From Phycisphaerae bacterium (GTDB lineage: Bacteria > Planctomycetota > Phycisphaerae > Phycisphaerales > UBA1924): a stretch of DNA of 43,080 bases. Location of the stretch: assembly GCA_030429485.1 (NCBI GenBank), contig JAUIFD010000008.1, positions 1 through 43,080 on the forward strand, given 5' to 3'. Made by a program: the position numbers and the translations under genes. Of this stretch, positions 15,958 through 24,306 are shown piece by piece. The notes under the pieces are model-generated. The model saw only the letters and a program-made list of their open reading frames with translations. It was not told where the DNA came from and ran no database searches. Within the stretch, counting starts at the first letter, position 1. Each line of letters starts with the position of its first letter.

Positions 15958-15963
15958 CCCTGC

Positions 15964-17154
15964 GTGGCCGCCCCCGACGCCAACCCCGCCGCCGACGCGC
16001 AGCCTTCGCCCCGCCCCAACGCCACCATCGTGATCCCGTGCTTCAACCACGGAAAGTTCGTCGCCGAGGCCGTCGCCTCGTGCCTCGCGCAGGAAGACGC
16101 CGACGTGCGCGTCATCGTCGTAGACGACGGGTCCGACGACGGCACGACCCCCGCCGCGTGCGACGCCGTCGCCTCAGAGCGCGTCCGCGTCGTCCATCAG
16201 CCCAACCGGGGCCTGCCCGCCGCCCGCAACCGGGGCGTCGCCGAAGCCGAGGGCGAATGGCGCACCGAGTACCTCGCCTTCCTCGACGCCGACGACTGGA
16301 TCGAGCCGACCTTCGTCTCCAAGCTCGCCGCCGCGATCGACCACGCCCGGCGCGAGGGCCCCACCGACGACGTCTTCCACGCCTATTGCCAGGAGAAGCT
16401 CGTCGAGCTCGGGCAGGGCTTCTGGCGCGTGCCGGAGTGGGACGCCGAGCTGATGCTCATCACCAACCTGCACCCGGTGACCGCCCTGATCCGGCGCGAC
16501 CGCTTCGACGAGCTCGGCGGGTACGACGAGAGCATGACCCTCGGCTACGAGGACTGGGAGCTGTGGGTGCGGGCGGTCGGGCGCGGGTGGCGGGGCGTGC
16601 GCGTGCCCGAGCCCCTGTTCATCTGGCGGCGGCACTCGCACGCGACGATGATCCACGACGCGGTCGCGCGCCACGCCGACCTCGTGCGCCACATCATCGA
16701 GCGCAACCGCGCGACGTACGAGCCGCGGTTTGAGGCGCTTTATGTGCGCGCGAACCGGATGCTCCGCGAGTTTGACTGCAACTGGATCGACGAATCGGGC
16801 GAGCCCATCCCGCTGCGCTACCTGCGCGAGGCCCACGCCGCCCTCGGGCCCGCCCAGGCCCGCGCCGCCGAGCTCGAAGCCCACCTCGCCCAGGCGGCCC
16901 AGGGCGCACAGGCGCTGCTCGCCCGCGCCGAGCAAGCCGAAGCCTCGCTCGCCGCCGCGAGCGCACAAGCCGCCCAAGCGCGCGCCCAAGCCCAGGCCGA
17001 GCACGCCGCTTACGAGCGCATGATCGCGGTGCGCCTGCACCACAAGCTCTACGCGATCGCCCGGCGGCTGCCCGCGCCGATAAGGGCCATGCTCCGCCTC
17101 CCGCGCGACGCCGCGCGCAAGGTCATGCACGCCGACGAAAGCCCGCCCGCGTGA
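15964..17154 (+). CDS. Family 2 glycosyltransferase with C-terminal coiled-coil
   Basis: A 396-residue cytoplasmic inverting glycosyltransferase. The GT-A domain (about 18-235) shows ATIVIPCFNHGKFV, the nucleotide-binding VVDDGSDDGT and the metal-binding D108-A-D110-D111, then ELGGYDESM and YEDWELWVR, which supply the usual catalytic acidic residues. Residues about 285-345 are an Ala/Gln/Glu-rich heptad-like coiled-coil, followed by a basic, Arg-rich tail. The GTG start is fixed by the GATACT element. The stop overlaps the next GT gene (GTGA), so the two are probably translated together. Donor and acceptor sugars are unknown. Confidence 0.88.
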   Translation: MAAPDANPAADAQPSPRPNATIVIPCFNHGKFVAEAVASCLAQEDADVRVIVVDDGSDDGTTPAACDAVASERVRVVHQPNRGLPAARNRGVAEAEGEWRTEYLAFLDADDWIEPTFVSKLAAAIDHARREGPTDDVFHAYCQEKLVELGQGFWRVPEWDAELMLITNLHPVTALIRRDRFDELGGYDESMTLGYEDWELWVRAVGRGWRGVRVPEPLFIWRRHSHATMIHDAVARHADLVRHIIERNRATYEPRFEALYVRANRMLREFDCNWIDESGEPIPLRYLREAHAALGPAQARAAELEAHLAQAAQGAQALLARAEQAEASLAAASAQAAQARAQAQAEHAAYERMIAVRLHHKLYAIARRLPAPIRAMLRLPRDAARKVMHADESPPA

Positions 17155-19172
17155 GCGCCCCAGGCGACGACGCCCGACGTGTGACCGCGATCGTCCCGGT
17201 CTTCAACCGCCCGGGTGATCTCGCGCTCGCCCTGCGCGACCTCGCTGCGTGCGCAAGCCTGCCCGGCATCGATCTCGACGCTGTCGTCGTTGACAACGCC
17301 TCGGTCCCGCCTGTGACGTGCGAGGGCACCGGCGACCTGCCGGTCACGCTCGTGCGCCTCGCGGTCAACACCGGTGGCTCGGGCGGGTTCAGCACCGGCA
17401 TCGCGGTCGCCGCCAGCGCCGAGCCCGCGCCGCACTTCCTCTGGCTCGTCGATTCCGACGCCCGGGTCGAACCGGAGACGCTCCGCCTGCTCCTCGAAGC
17501 CCTCGACGCGCGCCCGGACGCATCGATCGCCGGGCCCGCGATCGCGGACCCCGAGACCGGCGAGGTTCATGAGGTCGGCGGGCGCGTCTCAGGCCGGAGC
17601 GGGCGCATGCACCCCGCGCGCCTCGACCCCACCGGCGAGGCGTTCGAATGCGATTACGTTGCCGCATGCTGCGCCCTCGTGCGCACCGACGCAGCACGCC
17701 AGACCGGCGCGTTCCCCCCCATCTTCCTCAACGGCGACGACTCCGTGTGGTGTATGGCGATCGCTCGCCAGACTCGCACCAAAGTACTCGCCGTGCCCAA
17801 GGCGCGCGCGCAGCACCCCTCCTTCGGCGTCGCGTCGGCGCGCGCACGCTACTACGGCGCACGCAATGCCTTCGGCGTGGTGCGTGCGGCTGGGGGCGGC
17901 ATCGTCCCACGGGCCGCCCGCGCGTTCTACGAAGTCGCCCGTGCCGCCAAGCAAGACCTCCGGGGCACGCCGCACCTCGCACGCATGCACCTCGCCGGCG
18001 TGCGCGACGCGGCGGACGGGCGTGTAACCGGCCCGGGTGAACCGCCCCCCTCGCACGCACCCGATCGCACGCCACCCCTGCCCATGCATGCCGCCCGAGC
18101 GGCGCTGACCACCCTGCGCGGCTCCCTCCACGCCGCACGCATCGCGCTGATCGCCCCGCCCCGCGTCGGGCTCCCGCCCATCGACGCGACACTCCGGATC
18201 GCGCCGATCGAGTCGATCACCAACAGCGGCGGCGCATCCTCGCCAACCTCCGATCGCCGAGTCGCCACCTCACCAAGTCGTCAACTCTCCATCGTCGTCC
18301 TCTCCTACAACCGGCGCGAGGCGCTGCTCGAAACGCTGTGGCAGCTCGCCCAAGGGGAGGCGACCCGGAACGCGGAGGTCATCGTCGTCGACAACGCGTC
18401 GAGCGACGGATCAGTCAACGCTGTGCAACAGATGTTCCCTCGCGCACGCACGATCGCGCTCGACGACAATGTCGCGATCGCCGGGTTCAACCGCGGCGTC
18501 GAGTCGGCGAGCGGCGAGTTTGTGCTCATCCTCGACGACGACGCGCGCCCGGACCATCGCGATCTCGCCGAGGCGATCGAGGTGCTCCGCGAACGCCCGG
18601 AGTGCGGGGCGGCGACGTTCATGCCGATCCACCCGCGCACCGGCGCGCCCGAGTGGCCGTTCGTCGCGGGCATGCGCGAGGCGACGACCTCGTTTCCCGT
18701 CATGGGCTGCTGCAATCTGGTGCGCCGCGAGGTGTGGCTCACGCTCGGTGGGTACGACGAGCGGATGTTCCTCTACCGCAACGACGTCGACCTCGCGATG
18801 CGTCTTGCGGCCGCCGGCGTTGGCGTCGCGTTTGACCCCAAGTGGACGTGCGAGCACGACTCACCCGCTGCGGCACGCAAGAGCAATCGGTGGTTCCGCC
18901 TCGCGACGCGCAACTGGGTGTGGCTCGCGCGCCGGCACGGGCGAGGACTCTCGAAGATCGGGGGCGTGATCATGGGTTGGGCGTGGGCGCACAAGACCGC
19001 GGGCCTGCATCCGAGCGCGCACGTCGCGATCCTCCGAGGCGTGACCGAGGGTCTCTGCACGCCGCCCGCCCGGCAACCGGAATGGATCGTGCCGGACGGG
19101 CGCGCGTTCGCGGGTCTGCTCCGACTTCAACTCTCCGCGCGCACCAAAGGTGACAGCGCTTCGAGCAGCTGA
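17151..19172 (+). CDS. Tandem glycosyltransferase with two GT2 domains
   Basis: A 673-residue protein. Domain 1 (about 10-235) reads TAIVPVFNRP, VVVDNAS, then NTGGSGGFSTG and LWLVD101-S-D103, a pattern reminiscent of GlfT-type galactofuranosyltransferases. Domain 2 (about 376-600) reads SIVVLSYNRR, VIVVDNASSDGS, LILDDDARPD and LGGYDERMF, as in rhamnosyl-type GT2s. A helical, Pro/Ala-rich linker of about 120 residues joins them. Two GT2 domains in one chain often alternate linkages in a polymer, which is inferred here. The GTG overlaps the upstream stop by 4 bp. The 3' end overlaps the convergent YkgJ-like gene by 46 bp. Confidence 0.87.
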   Translation: MSAPGDDARRVTAIVPVFNRPGDLALALRDLAACASLPGIDLDAVVVDNASVPPVTCEGTGDLPVTLVRLAVNTGGSGGFSTGIAVAASAEPAPHFLWLVDSDARVEPETLRLLLEALDARPDASIAGPAIADPETGEVHEVGGRVSGRSGRMHPARLDPTGEAFECDYVAACCALVRTDAARQTGAFPPIFLNGDDSVWCMAIARQTRTKVLAVPKARAQHPSFGVASARARYYGARNAFGVVRAAGGGIVPRAARAFYEVARAAKQDLRGTPHLARMHLAGVRDAADGRVTGPGEPPPSHAPDRTPPLPMHAARAALTTLRGSLHAARIALIAPPRVGLPPIDATLRIAPIESITNSGGASSPTSDRRVATSPSRQLSIVVLSYNRREALLETLWQLAQGEATRNAEVIVVDNASSDGSVNAVQQMFPRARTIALDDNVAIAGFNRGVESASGEFVLILDDDARPDHRDLAEAIEVLRERPECGAATFMPIHPRTGAPEWPFVAGMREATTSFPVMGCCNLVRREVWLTLGGYDERMFLYRNDVDLAMRLAAAGVGVAFDPKWTCEHDSPAAARKSNRWFRLATRNWVWLARRHGRGLSKIGGVIMGWAWAHKTAGLHPSAHVAILRGVTEGLCTPPARQPEWIVPDGRAFAGLLRLQLSARTKGDSASSS

Positions 19173-19618
19173 CCCCACTCGGCGTAGACGTAGGGGATCG
19201 CGTGCGCGTCGTGCAGGTCGCGGATGGCGCCGAGCGTGCGCTCGCTCAGGTCACGCTGCCACTCCGTCGCGGACTTGTCGCAGAAATACACGCGACAGCC
19301 CATCGGGCGGATCGAGTGCGCGCCGCAGAGGTTGCGGACCTGGAGCGGACACCCACCGCGCTCACGCGCGCTCCGCAGATCACCTTCGCTCGGCGGCCGC
19401 TCGAGACGAACGACCGTATACGCCGCCTCGAGCCCGGTGCAGTAGAGACGGTGCCCGGTCTTGGCGAAGTTGCAGCATCGCCCCGACGCCCAGCATGCGG
19501 GGCCTCGGCGAGAGACCTCTTCGGCAAGCTGTGCGTAGATCGCGTCGAGGGCGCGCACGGTGGGCGCGGACGCGGAGGCCTCGATCCAGGTGCGGGCGTG
19601 TGCCGTGAGTACGTCCAT
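19127..19618 (-). CDS. YkgJ-family cysteine-rich (zinc- or iron-chelating) protein
   Basis: A small 163-residue cytoplasmic protein. Cysteines cluster as CWASGRCCNF, YCTG, CPLQVRNLC and MGCRVYFC, the arrangement of the YkgJ family, whose members are predicted to bind Zn or an Fe-S cluster. The molecular role of the family is not established. It starts at ATG 19618 and converges on the tandem GT gene with a 46-bp overlap. No Shine-Dalgarno sequence is obvious. Confidence 0.75.
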   Translation of the reverse strand: MDVLTAHARTWIEASASAPTVRALDAIYAQLAEEVSRRGPACWASGRCCNFAKTGHRLYCTGLEAAYTVVRLERPPSEGDLRSARERGGCPLQVRNLCGAHSIRPMGCRVYFCDKSATEWQRDLSERTLGAIRDLHDAHAIPYVYAEWGQLLEALSPLVRAES

Positions 19619-19703
19619 GGCGGATCATTCGCGGCCGGCGCGCGCAACGCCCCGGGTCAGCTGATCCCGGGGCGTCGCGGCAATGGAGCTTGGTTGTCGC
19701 CGC

Positions 19704-20762
19704 TTAGCGGCTGACGCGTTCGAGCAGGAAGATGATGTCCGCCTGATCGACCGTGCCATCGCGGTTGAAGTCGGCCGAGCGATCGCCGTCCGCCACGAGC
19801 TGCGTTGCCGCGGCGATCTCGGCGGCATCGAGCGAACCGTCGCGGTCCGTGTCGAGGCGACGGACGAGGTGCTCGCCCGCCATACGGTCGCGCATCGCAT
19901 CGCCCGCAGCCCGGCGCTCTTCGCCGGTCAGTCGGCCGTCGCCGTCGGCGTCAAACCGCTCGACCAGTTCCGCGCGGAGCTTCTCGGCCTGGGCGCGCAT
20001 CTGCTCATGGGCCGCCTTGCGCTCGTCCTGCGAAAGCTCGCCATCACCGTCGGCATCCCACTTCGCAGTGAACTCGGCGCGTCGTGCCTCCATCTCTGTC
20101 TTCATGTGATCGCGGAGCGCGGCGCGTTCGTCCTGCGAGAGCTGGCCATCGCCGTCGGCATCGAATCGCTCGATAGCCTCCGGCGGGAGGCGGTCATGCC
20201 CGCGGTCGAAGCCGGGGCCACCAAAGCCCGGCCCGCGGTCACCGCGACGCTGATCGAAACGCCCGCGGATGCGCTCCATGACGCCGCGAGCCTCGGCACG
20301 CTCCTCATCGGTGAGCTGACCGTCGCCGTCGGCATCGAATCGCTCGAGCATCGCCTCGTGGATGCGATCACGAATCGCGTCCGCGTGCGCCTTGAACGCG
20401 TCGTGCGCCGCGGCTCGCTCCGCTTCGGAGAGTTCGCCATCGCCGTCAACGTCGAATCGCTCGATGAGCTGCGCTCTGTCGGGGCCGTGCCGGCGCCCGT
20501 CGCGCGGTCCAAACTCACCTCGCCCACCGAAGGCGTCACCGGGGCCCCTGTCCGAACCGCCCCGCGCACCCCGGGCATCCCGCGGCCCGAACCCATCACG
20601 CGGGCCGCGATCAGCGCCGTCCCTCGGACCCCGATCGGGCCGACCGTCTCGAATCCGCTCTGGACGGTCGGAGGAACCACCGCGCTCAGCCTGGGCGAAT
20701 CCGGCCGAGTTCATCCCGAACAGAGCCCCACATACAGCAACCATGACGAGGGAACGCTTCAT
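19704..20762 (-). CDS. Secreted EF-hand repeat protein
   Basis: A 352-residue exported protein. The ATG at 20762 is preceded by AAGGGG at good distance and followed by a signal peptide (residues 1-25, ending GFAQA). Residues 28-95 are low-complexity, Gly/Arg/Asp-rich (DRGPRDG repeats). Seven calcium loops follow, starting near 104, 143, 201, 236, 271, 304 and 331; several read DADGDGxL(S/T)xxER. The last, FNRDGTVDQADIIFLLERV, is dockerin-like and lies at the very C-terminus. It probably binds several calcium ions outside the cytoplasm. Proteins of this type are common in Planctomycetes and their function is unknown. Confidence 0.82.
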   Translation of the reverse strand: MKRSLVMVAVCGALFGMNSAGFAQAERGGSSDRPERIRDGRPDRGPRDGADRGPRDGFGPRDARGARGGSDRGPGDAFGGRGEFGPRDGRRHGPDRAQLIERFDVDGDGELSEAERAAAHDAFKAHADAIRDRIHEAMLERFDADGDGQLTDEERAEARGVMERIRGRFDQRRGDRGPGFGGPGFDRGHDRLPPEAIERFDADGDGQLSQDERAALRDHMKTEMEARRAEFTAKWDADGDGELSQDERKAAHEQMRAQAEKLRAELVERFDADGDGRLTGEERRAAGDAMRDRMAGEHLVRRLDTDRDGSLDAAEIAAATQLVADGDRSADFNRDGTVDQADIIFLLERVSR

Positions 20763-20848
20763 CAGTAGCCCCTTGGCGAGCGACCCCATCGCCGCCCGAT
20801 CGAGACGCACAACGCACCATCCGCGGGCGGATTGCACAGGTGTTGAGC

Positions 20849-22216
20849 CTAGGCGGCGCGGATGGACGACCCGACGACCGCCGGAGTCAAGAACCGCTGC
20901 ACCTCCGCCGCGAGATCGAACTGTGCGGCAGACCAGCGGCGCGCGCCTTGGAAGCGGGCGACGAGTGACCCATCGCGTGCCGGCGTGATGATCGGGAGAC
21001 CATCATCGGGAAGGCGCGCAGACATGGGCGCACCTCCGGATACTTCGACCCCGCACTGGTCGTAGCGGTCGTCTCGGATCTGGACCGGGAGGTTGCGTGC
21101 GCGCGCCTCGTGTTCGAGGCGACGTCCGTTGCGCCCATGACCGATGATGACCACCGTGCAGCCCTGAGCGTCTCGGAGCAGATGTTCGACAATGGCGCCG
21201 GGTGCTACGCATTGGCACGCGAGGTGCTGCGCTGCTTGCGCGCGCGACTCGGGTGCGAGCGTGCCGCGCTCCTCGAGCACATCCCACCAGGCGGCGACGC
21301 GTGCGCGCCAGCGCGAGATGTTGTCAGCGGTTGGGCGCGCGCAGATGGCGTGCAGGGTGGCCTCGAACGTGCGCGAGGCGAGGCGCGCGGGGGCGGCGCG
21401 CAAACCGGGCGCGTGCTCGTCGAGCAGGAAGATCGCACGATCGCACGCGGCACCCGTGTCATCGCCCGTGAGTGCGGCGGCGGTTGCGAAGCGGAGCGTC
21501 TGCGATTCAACCGCTCGCGCGGTTTGAGCAGGGTCGGCGCTCGCGCGCAGGATGATCTCGCGGATGAACGCGAGCGCTTCCGCGTGCCGCTTGGAGTTGG
21601 TGCCGGGCGCGAGTCGGTAGCCCGCGACAAGATCCGGGGTCGTTCGGAACACCATGCCGTGGGCGCACAGGCGGAGCCAGAGGTCATAGTCGGCGGCGGC
21701 CGGAGCGGCGGGATCGAATCGCTCGCGGTCGAGCCAACGGCGGGCGACGAGCGTCGCGGACATCGCGATGGGGTTGTCATCGATGAGGCGGGCGAGGGCG
21801 ACCGAGTCGGCTGGCGGCGTCATCACCAGGTCGAGGTCGTCTCCCGACGGGCCATCGAGGGTCCACCCGCCGGCGGCGGCGCCGGTCTCCTGGGCTGCGG
21901 TGAGCAGCGCGCGGCTCGCTCCGGGCATCAGGCGATCATCGGCGTCGAGGAACTGGATCCAGGCGGCGCGGGTGACCGCGAGCGCTGCATTTCGCGCCCC
22001 TCCGGCGGAGCGCGATTGGCTCTGGACCACGCGCACGCGTGGGTCCTCGCGCGACAGGTCGGCGAGGATGCGCGGTGTCGCGTCGGTGGAGGCGTCTTCG
22101 GCGACAACCACCTCGATATCGCGCAGCTCTTGCGCGAGCGCGGAGCGCACGGTGCGTTCGATCGTCGCCTCGGCGTTGTGGGCGGGGATGACGACGGACA
22201 CGCGCGGCTCGGGCAT
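20849..22216 (-). CDS. GT2 glycosyltransferase with C-terminal Rossmann-like domain
   Basis: A 455-residue protein. The GT-A domain (about 1-220) has VSVVIPAHNAEATI, VVAEDASTDAT, IQFLDADDRLMPG and AAADYDLWLR. After a helical middle comes a small Rossmann-like domain (about 360-455) with VVIIGHGRNGRRLEHEA, a GxGxxG nucleotide-binding pattern, followed by the strand-like VQIRDDR. The combination suggests the enzyme may also bind a nucleotide or cofactor. The ATG at 22216 is chosen because the GT fold begins at once; the frame stays open upstream, but there it runs antisense to the next gene. It is divergent from the GT4-methyltransferase gene, 84 bp away. Confidence 0.82.
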   Translation of the reverse strand: MPEPRVSVVIPAHNAEATIERTVRSALAQELRDIEVVVAEDASTDATPRILADLSREDPRVRVVQSQSRSAGGARNAALAVTRAAWIQFLDADDRLMPGASRALLTAAQETGAAAGGWTLDGPSGDDLDLVMTPPADSVALARLIDDNPIAMSATLVARRWLDRERFDPAAPAAADYDLWLRLCAHGMVFRTTPDLVAGYRLAPGTNSKRHAEALAFIREIILRASADPAQTARAVESQTLRFATAAALTGDDTGAACDRAIFLLDEHAPGLRAAPARLASRTFEATLHAICARPTADNISRWRARVAAWWDVLEERGTLAPESRAQAAQHLACQCVAPGAIVEHLLRDAQGCTVVIIGHGRNGRRLEHEARARNLPVQIRDDRYDQCGVEVSGGAPMSARLPDDGLPIITPARDGSLVARFQGARRWSAAQFDLAAEVQRFLTPAVVGSSIRAA

Positions 22217-22300
22217 CGCGGGCGAATCGGCAAGTTGCGCCGCGATACGGGTGAAATGCTGCGGGCGCGTCGGCGACTCGTCGATACCTGCCGCCGGACC

Positions 22301-24304
22301 ATGACCAACCCACCCGAGACAACCGCGCCGCCGGGACCTTGCATGGGGCGGGTGGCCGACGCGCTCGTGCTCGTAAGCTCGCCCGGCGTGTCGCCGGCGG
22401 ACTGGGGCGTGCAGGGTGTGCTGGACCGCGAGTGGGCGATCTACTCGCGGCTCGGCGGCGCGTTTGAGCGGATGGTGGTGGTCACGGATCGTCCGGTCCC
22501 GAAGCGCGAGAAGATCGAGCAGTCGCTCACGATGCGGACCGGCTCGCTCGTGGAGATCATCGACAACCACGACGACGCCGAGCGGACGGCGTGGCTCGCT
22601 TGGCTCGGACCCGCGGCGGCACGCAGGCTGAGCGGCGCAGCGACGGCGGTCGTCAAGACCAACCAGCACACCGCGGGCGACGCGGCTCTGGTGGTAACCG
22701 ACGCACTCTCTGCGGGCGGGACGCGCGTGGGGCTGGTCGCGCGGGGCGGGTATCCATGGTCGCGGTTCGAAGCGGAGCTTCGCGGCCCGGGCTCGCGGGA
22801 AGCGGCGGAGGCCGGGGTGCGCGAGGGCGATCTCTGCCGTCGGGCATCGGTTGTGGTCGGCACCACCGACCGGATGGTGCAGGACCTCGCGTGGCGTCAC
22901 GGGATTGCTCGCGAGCATTGCCGCGTCGTCCCCAACTATGTGACGCCCGCTGACGACACTGATGAGACGATCGCGCGCGATCCGGACGAGATCCTTTACG
23001 TCGGCCAGTTGACCCCGCGCAAGCGGTTGGGCCTCGTGCTCGAAGCGGTGGCGTTGCTTGCGTCGGACTGGGGCGAGCACGTGCGCATGCGCGTCGTCGG
23101 CGACGGCGAGGAACGCGAGGCCCTGGAGCAACGAGCGAACGAACTCGGAGTCGACGCGGTCTTTGAGGGACGGCTCGCGCATCGCGACGTTCGGGCTCGC
23201 CTGTCCCGGTGCGGCCTCTACGTGCAGATGTCATCGCTTGAGGGACACCCGAAGACGGTGATCGAAGCGATGGCGCTGGGTGCCGCGGTAGTCGTGGCCG
23301 ATGCGCCGGGGCTCGCGGAGATCGTCTCGCACGGCGTGACGGGGATGTGCGTCTCGCCCGATGCACGCGAGCTCGCGCAGACCATCGCCGGACTTCGGGC
23401 GGATGAAGACTGGCGGCAGATGATCGGCCGTGCGGCGGCGGACTGGGCCCGGCGCTTCTCGCTCGACGAGATCGTGCGACTTGAGCTTGACGTCTACGGC
23501 GCCGCGATGGAGCGTGCGGGCGAGCACGCTGGCGAGCGCTCGCCACCGGTGCGATGGCAGCCCGCGCTACTGCGTGGCGCGGTTTCGAGCGCTGTCGAAG
23601 CGTGGCGCAACTCGCTGCACGGGTTCGCGAAGCGCCTGCCCGCCCGCGACCGGGCGTGCTTTCTCGCGAGCCTCGATACGTGGGTGTACTCGATGCAAGG
23701 GGAGGCGGCGGTCGAGGCGTGCGGCGGCGTACACCCGAAACACAGGCTCATGGGATATCACCAGTTCTTCGCGGCCCGCGTCGCGGAGGGGCAGCGGGTG
23801 CTCGATCTCGGGTGCGGGAAGGGCGAGTTGCTCACCGACCTGGCGCTCGCCGGCGCCGAGGTCGTGGGAATGGACGCGTCGGCTTCGTCGCTGGAGGCCG
23901 CGCGGGTGCATGCGGCGAAGGCGAAGGTGTCGGAGCGTGTGACGCTCGCTGCGGGTGACATCACGACTGTGCGAGCTGGCGGCCGGTTCGACACCATCAT
24001 CCTGTCGAATGTCCTTGAGCATCTGAAGGAGCGTCCGGCGCTGCTCGCCAAGTGGCTGGAGTGGTATCAACCCGCACGGGTCTTGATTCGCGTGCCGGCG
24101 TGGGATCGTGAGTGGCGCGTGCCGTGGAAGGACCAACTCGGCGTGGATTCTCGCCTCGATGAGACGCACGAGGTGGAATACACGCGGGAGGCTCTTGAGC
24201 GCGAGCTTGCGGAGGCGGGCCTGGTCGCGGTGTCGATCGAATCGCGTTGGGGTGAATACTGGGCGGAGGCTGCGCCGGCGCACGCGGCCGCCAAGGCGGC
24301 GTAG
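22301..24304 (+). CDS. GT4 glycosyltransferase fused to a class I SAM methyltransferase
   Basis: A 667-residue bifunctional protein. Residues about 15-405 form a GT4 enzyme: the donor-binding half shows ILYVGQLTPRKRLGLVLEA, VFEGRLAHRDV and the SLEGHPKTVIEAMALGAAVV segment with the conserved Glu pair. Residues about 440-650 form a methyltransferase with motif I VLDLGCGKG (about 499-507), VVGMDAS (acidic end of strand 2) and ILSNVLEHL. It probably adds a sugar and methylates the product or a neighbouring sugar, for example to cap a chain. The ATG at 22301 has no clear Shine-Dalgarno sequence; an ATG at 22343 is an alternative. The next GT4 gene follows after 2 bp. Confidence 0.87.
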   Translation: MTNPPETTAPPGPCMGRVADALVLVSSPGVSPADWGVQGVLDREWAIYSRLGGAFERMVVVTDRPVPKREKIEQSLTMRTGSLVEIIDNHDDAERTAWLAWLGPAAARRLSGAATAVVKTNQHTAGDAALVVTDALSAGGTRVGLVARGGYPWSRFEAELRGPGSREAAEAGVREGDLCRRASVVVGTTDRMVQDLAWRHGIAREHCRVVPNYVTPADDTDETIARDPDEILYVGQLTPRKRLGLVLEAVALLASDWGEHVRMRVVGDGEEREALEQRANELGVDAVFEGRLAHRDVRARLSRCGLYVQMSSLEGHPKTVIEAMALGAAVVVADAPGLAEIVSHGVTGMCVSPDARELAQTIAGLRADEDWRQMIGRAAADWARRFSLDEIVRLELDVYGAAMERAGEHAGERSPPVRWQPALLRGAVSSAVEAWRNSLHGFAKRLPARDRACFLASLDTWVYSMQGEAAVEACGGVHPKHRLMGYHQFFAARVAEGQRVLDLGCGKGELLTDLALAGAEVVGMDASASSLEAARVHAAKAKVSERVTLAAGDITTVRAGGRFDTIILSNVLEHLKERPALLAKWLEWYQPARVLIRVPAWDREWRVPWKDQLGVDSRLDETHEVEYTREALERELAEAGLVAVSIESRWGEYWAEAAPAHAAAKAA

Positions 24305-24306
24305 CG

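Noticed and set aside
20849-23182. A 777-residue minus-strand open frame that includes the GT2 gene
   Set aside because: Only 20849-22216 shows GT2 motifs. The upstream part is antisense to the well-supported GT4-methyltransferase gene and has no recognisable domain.
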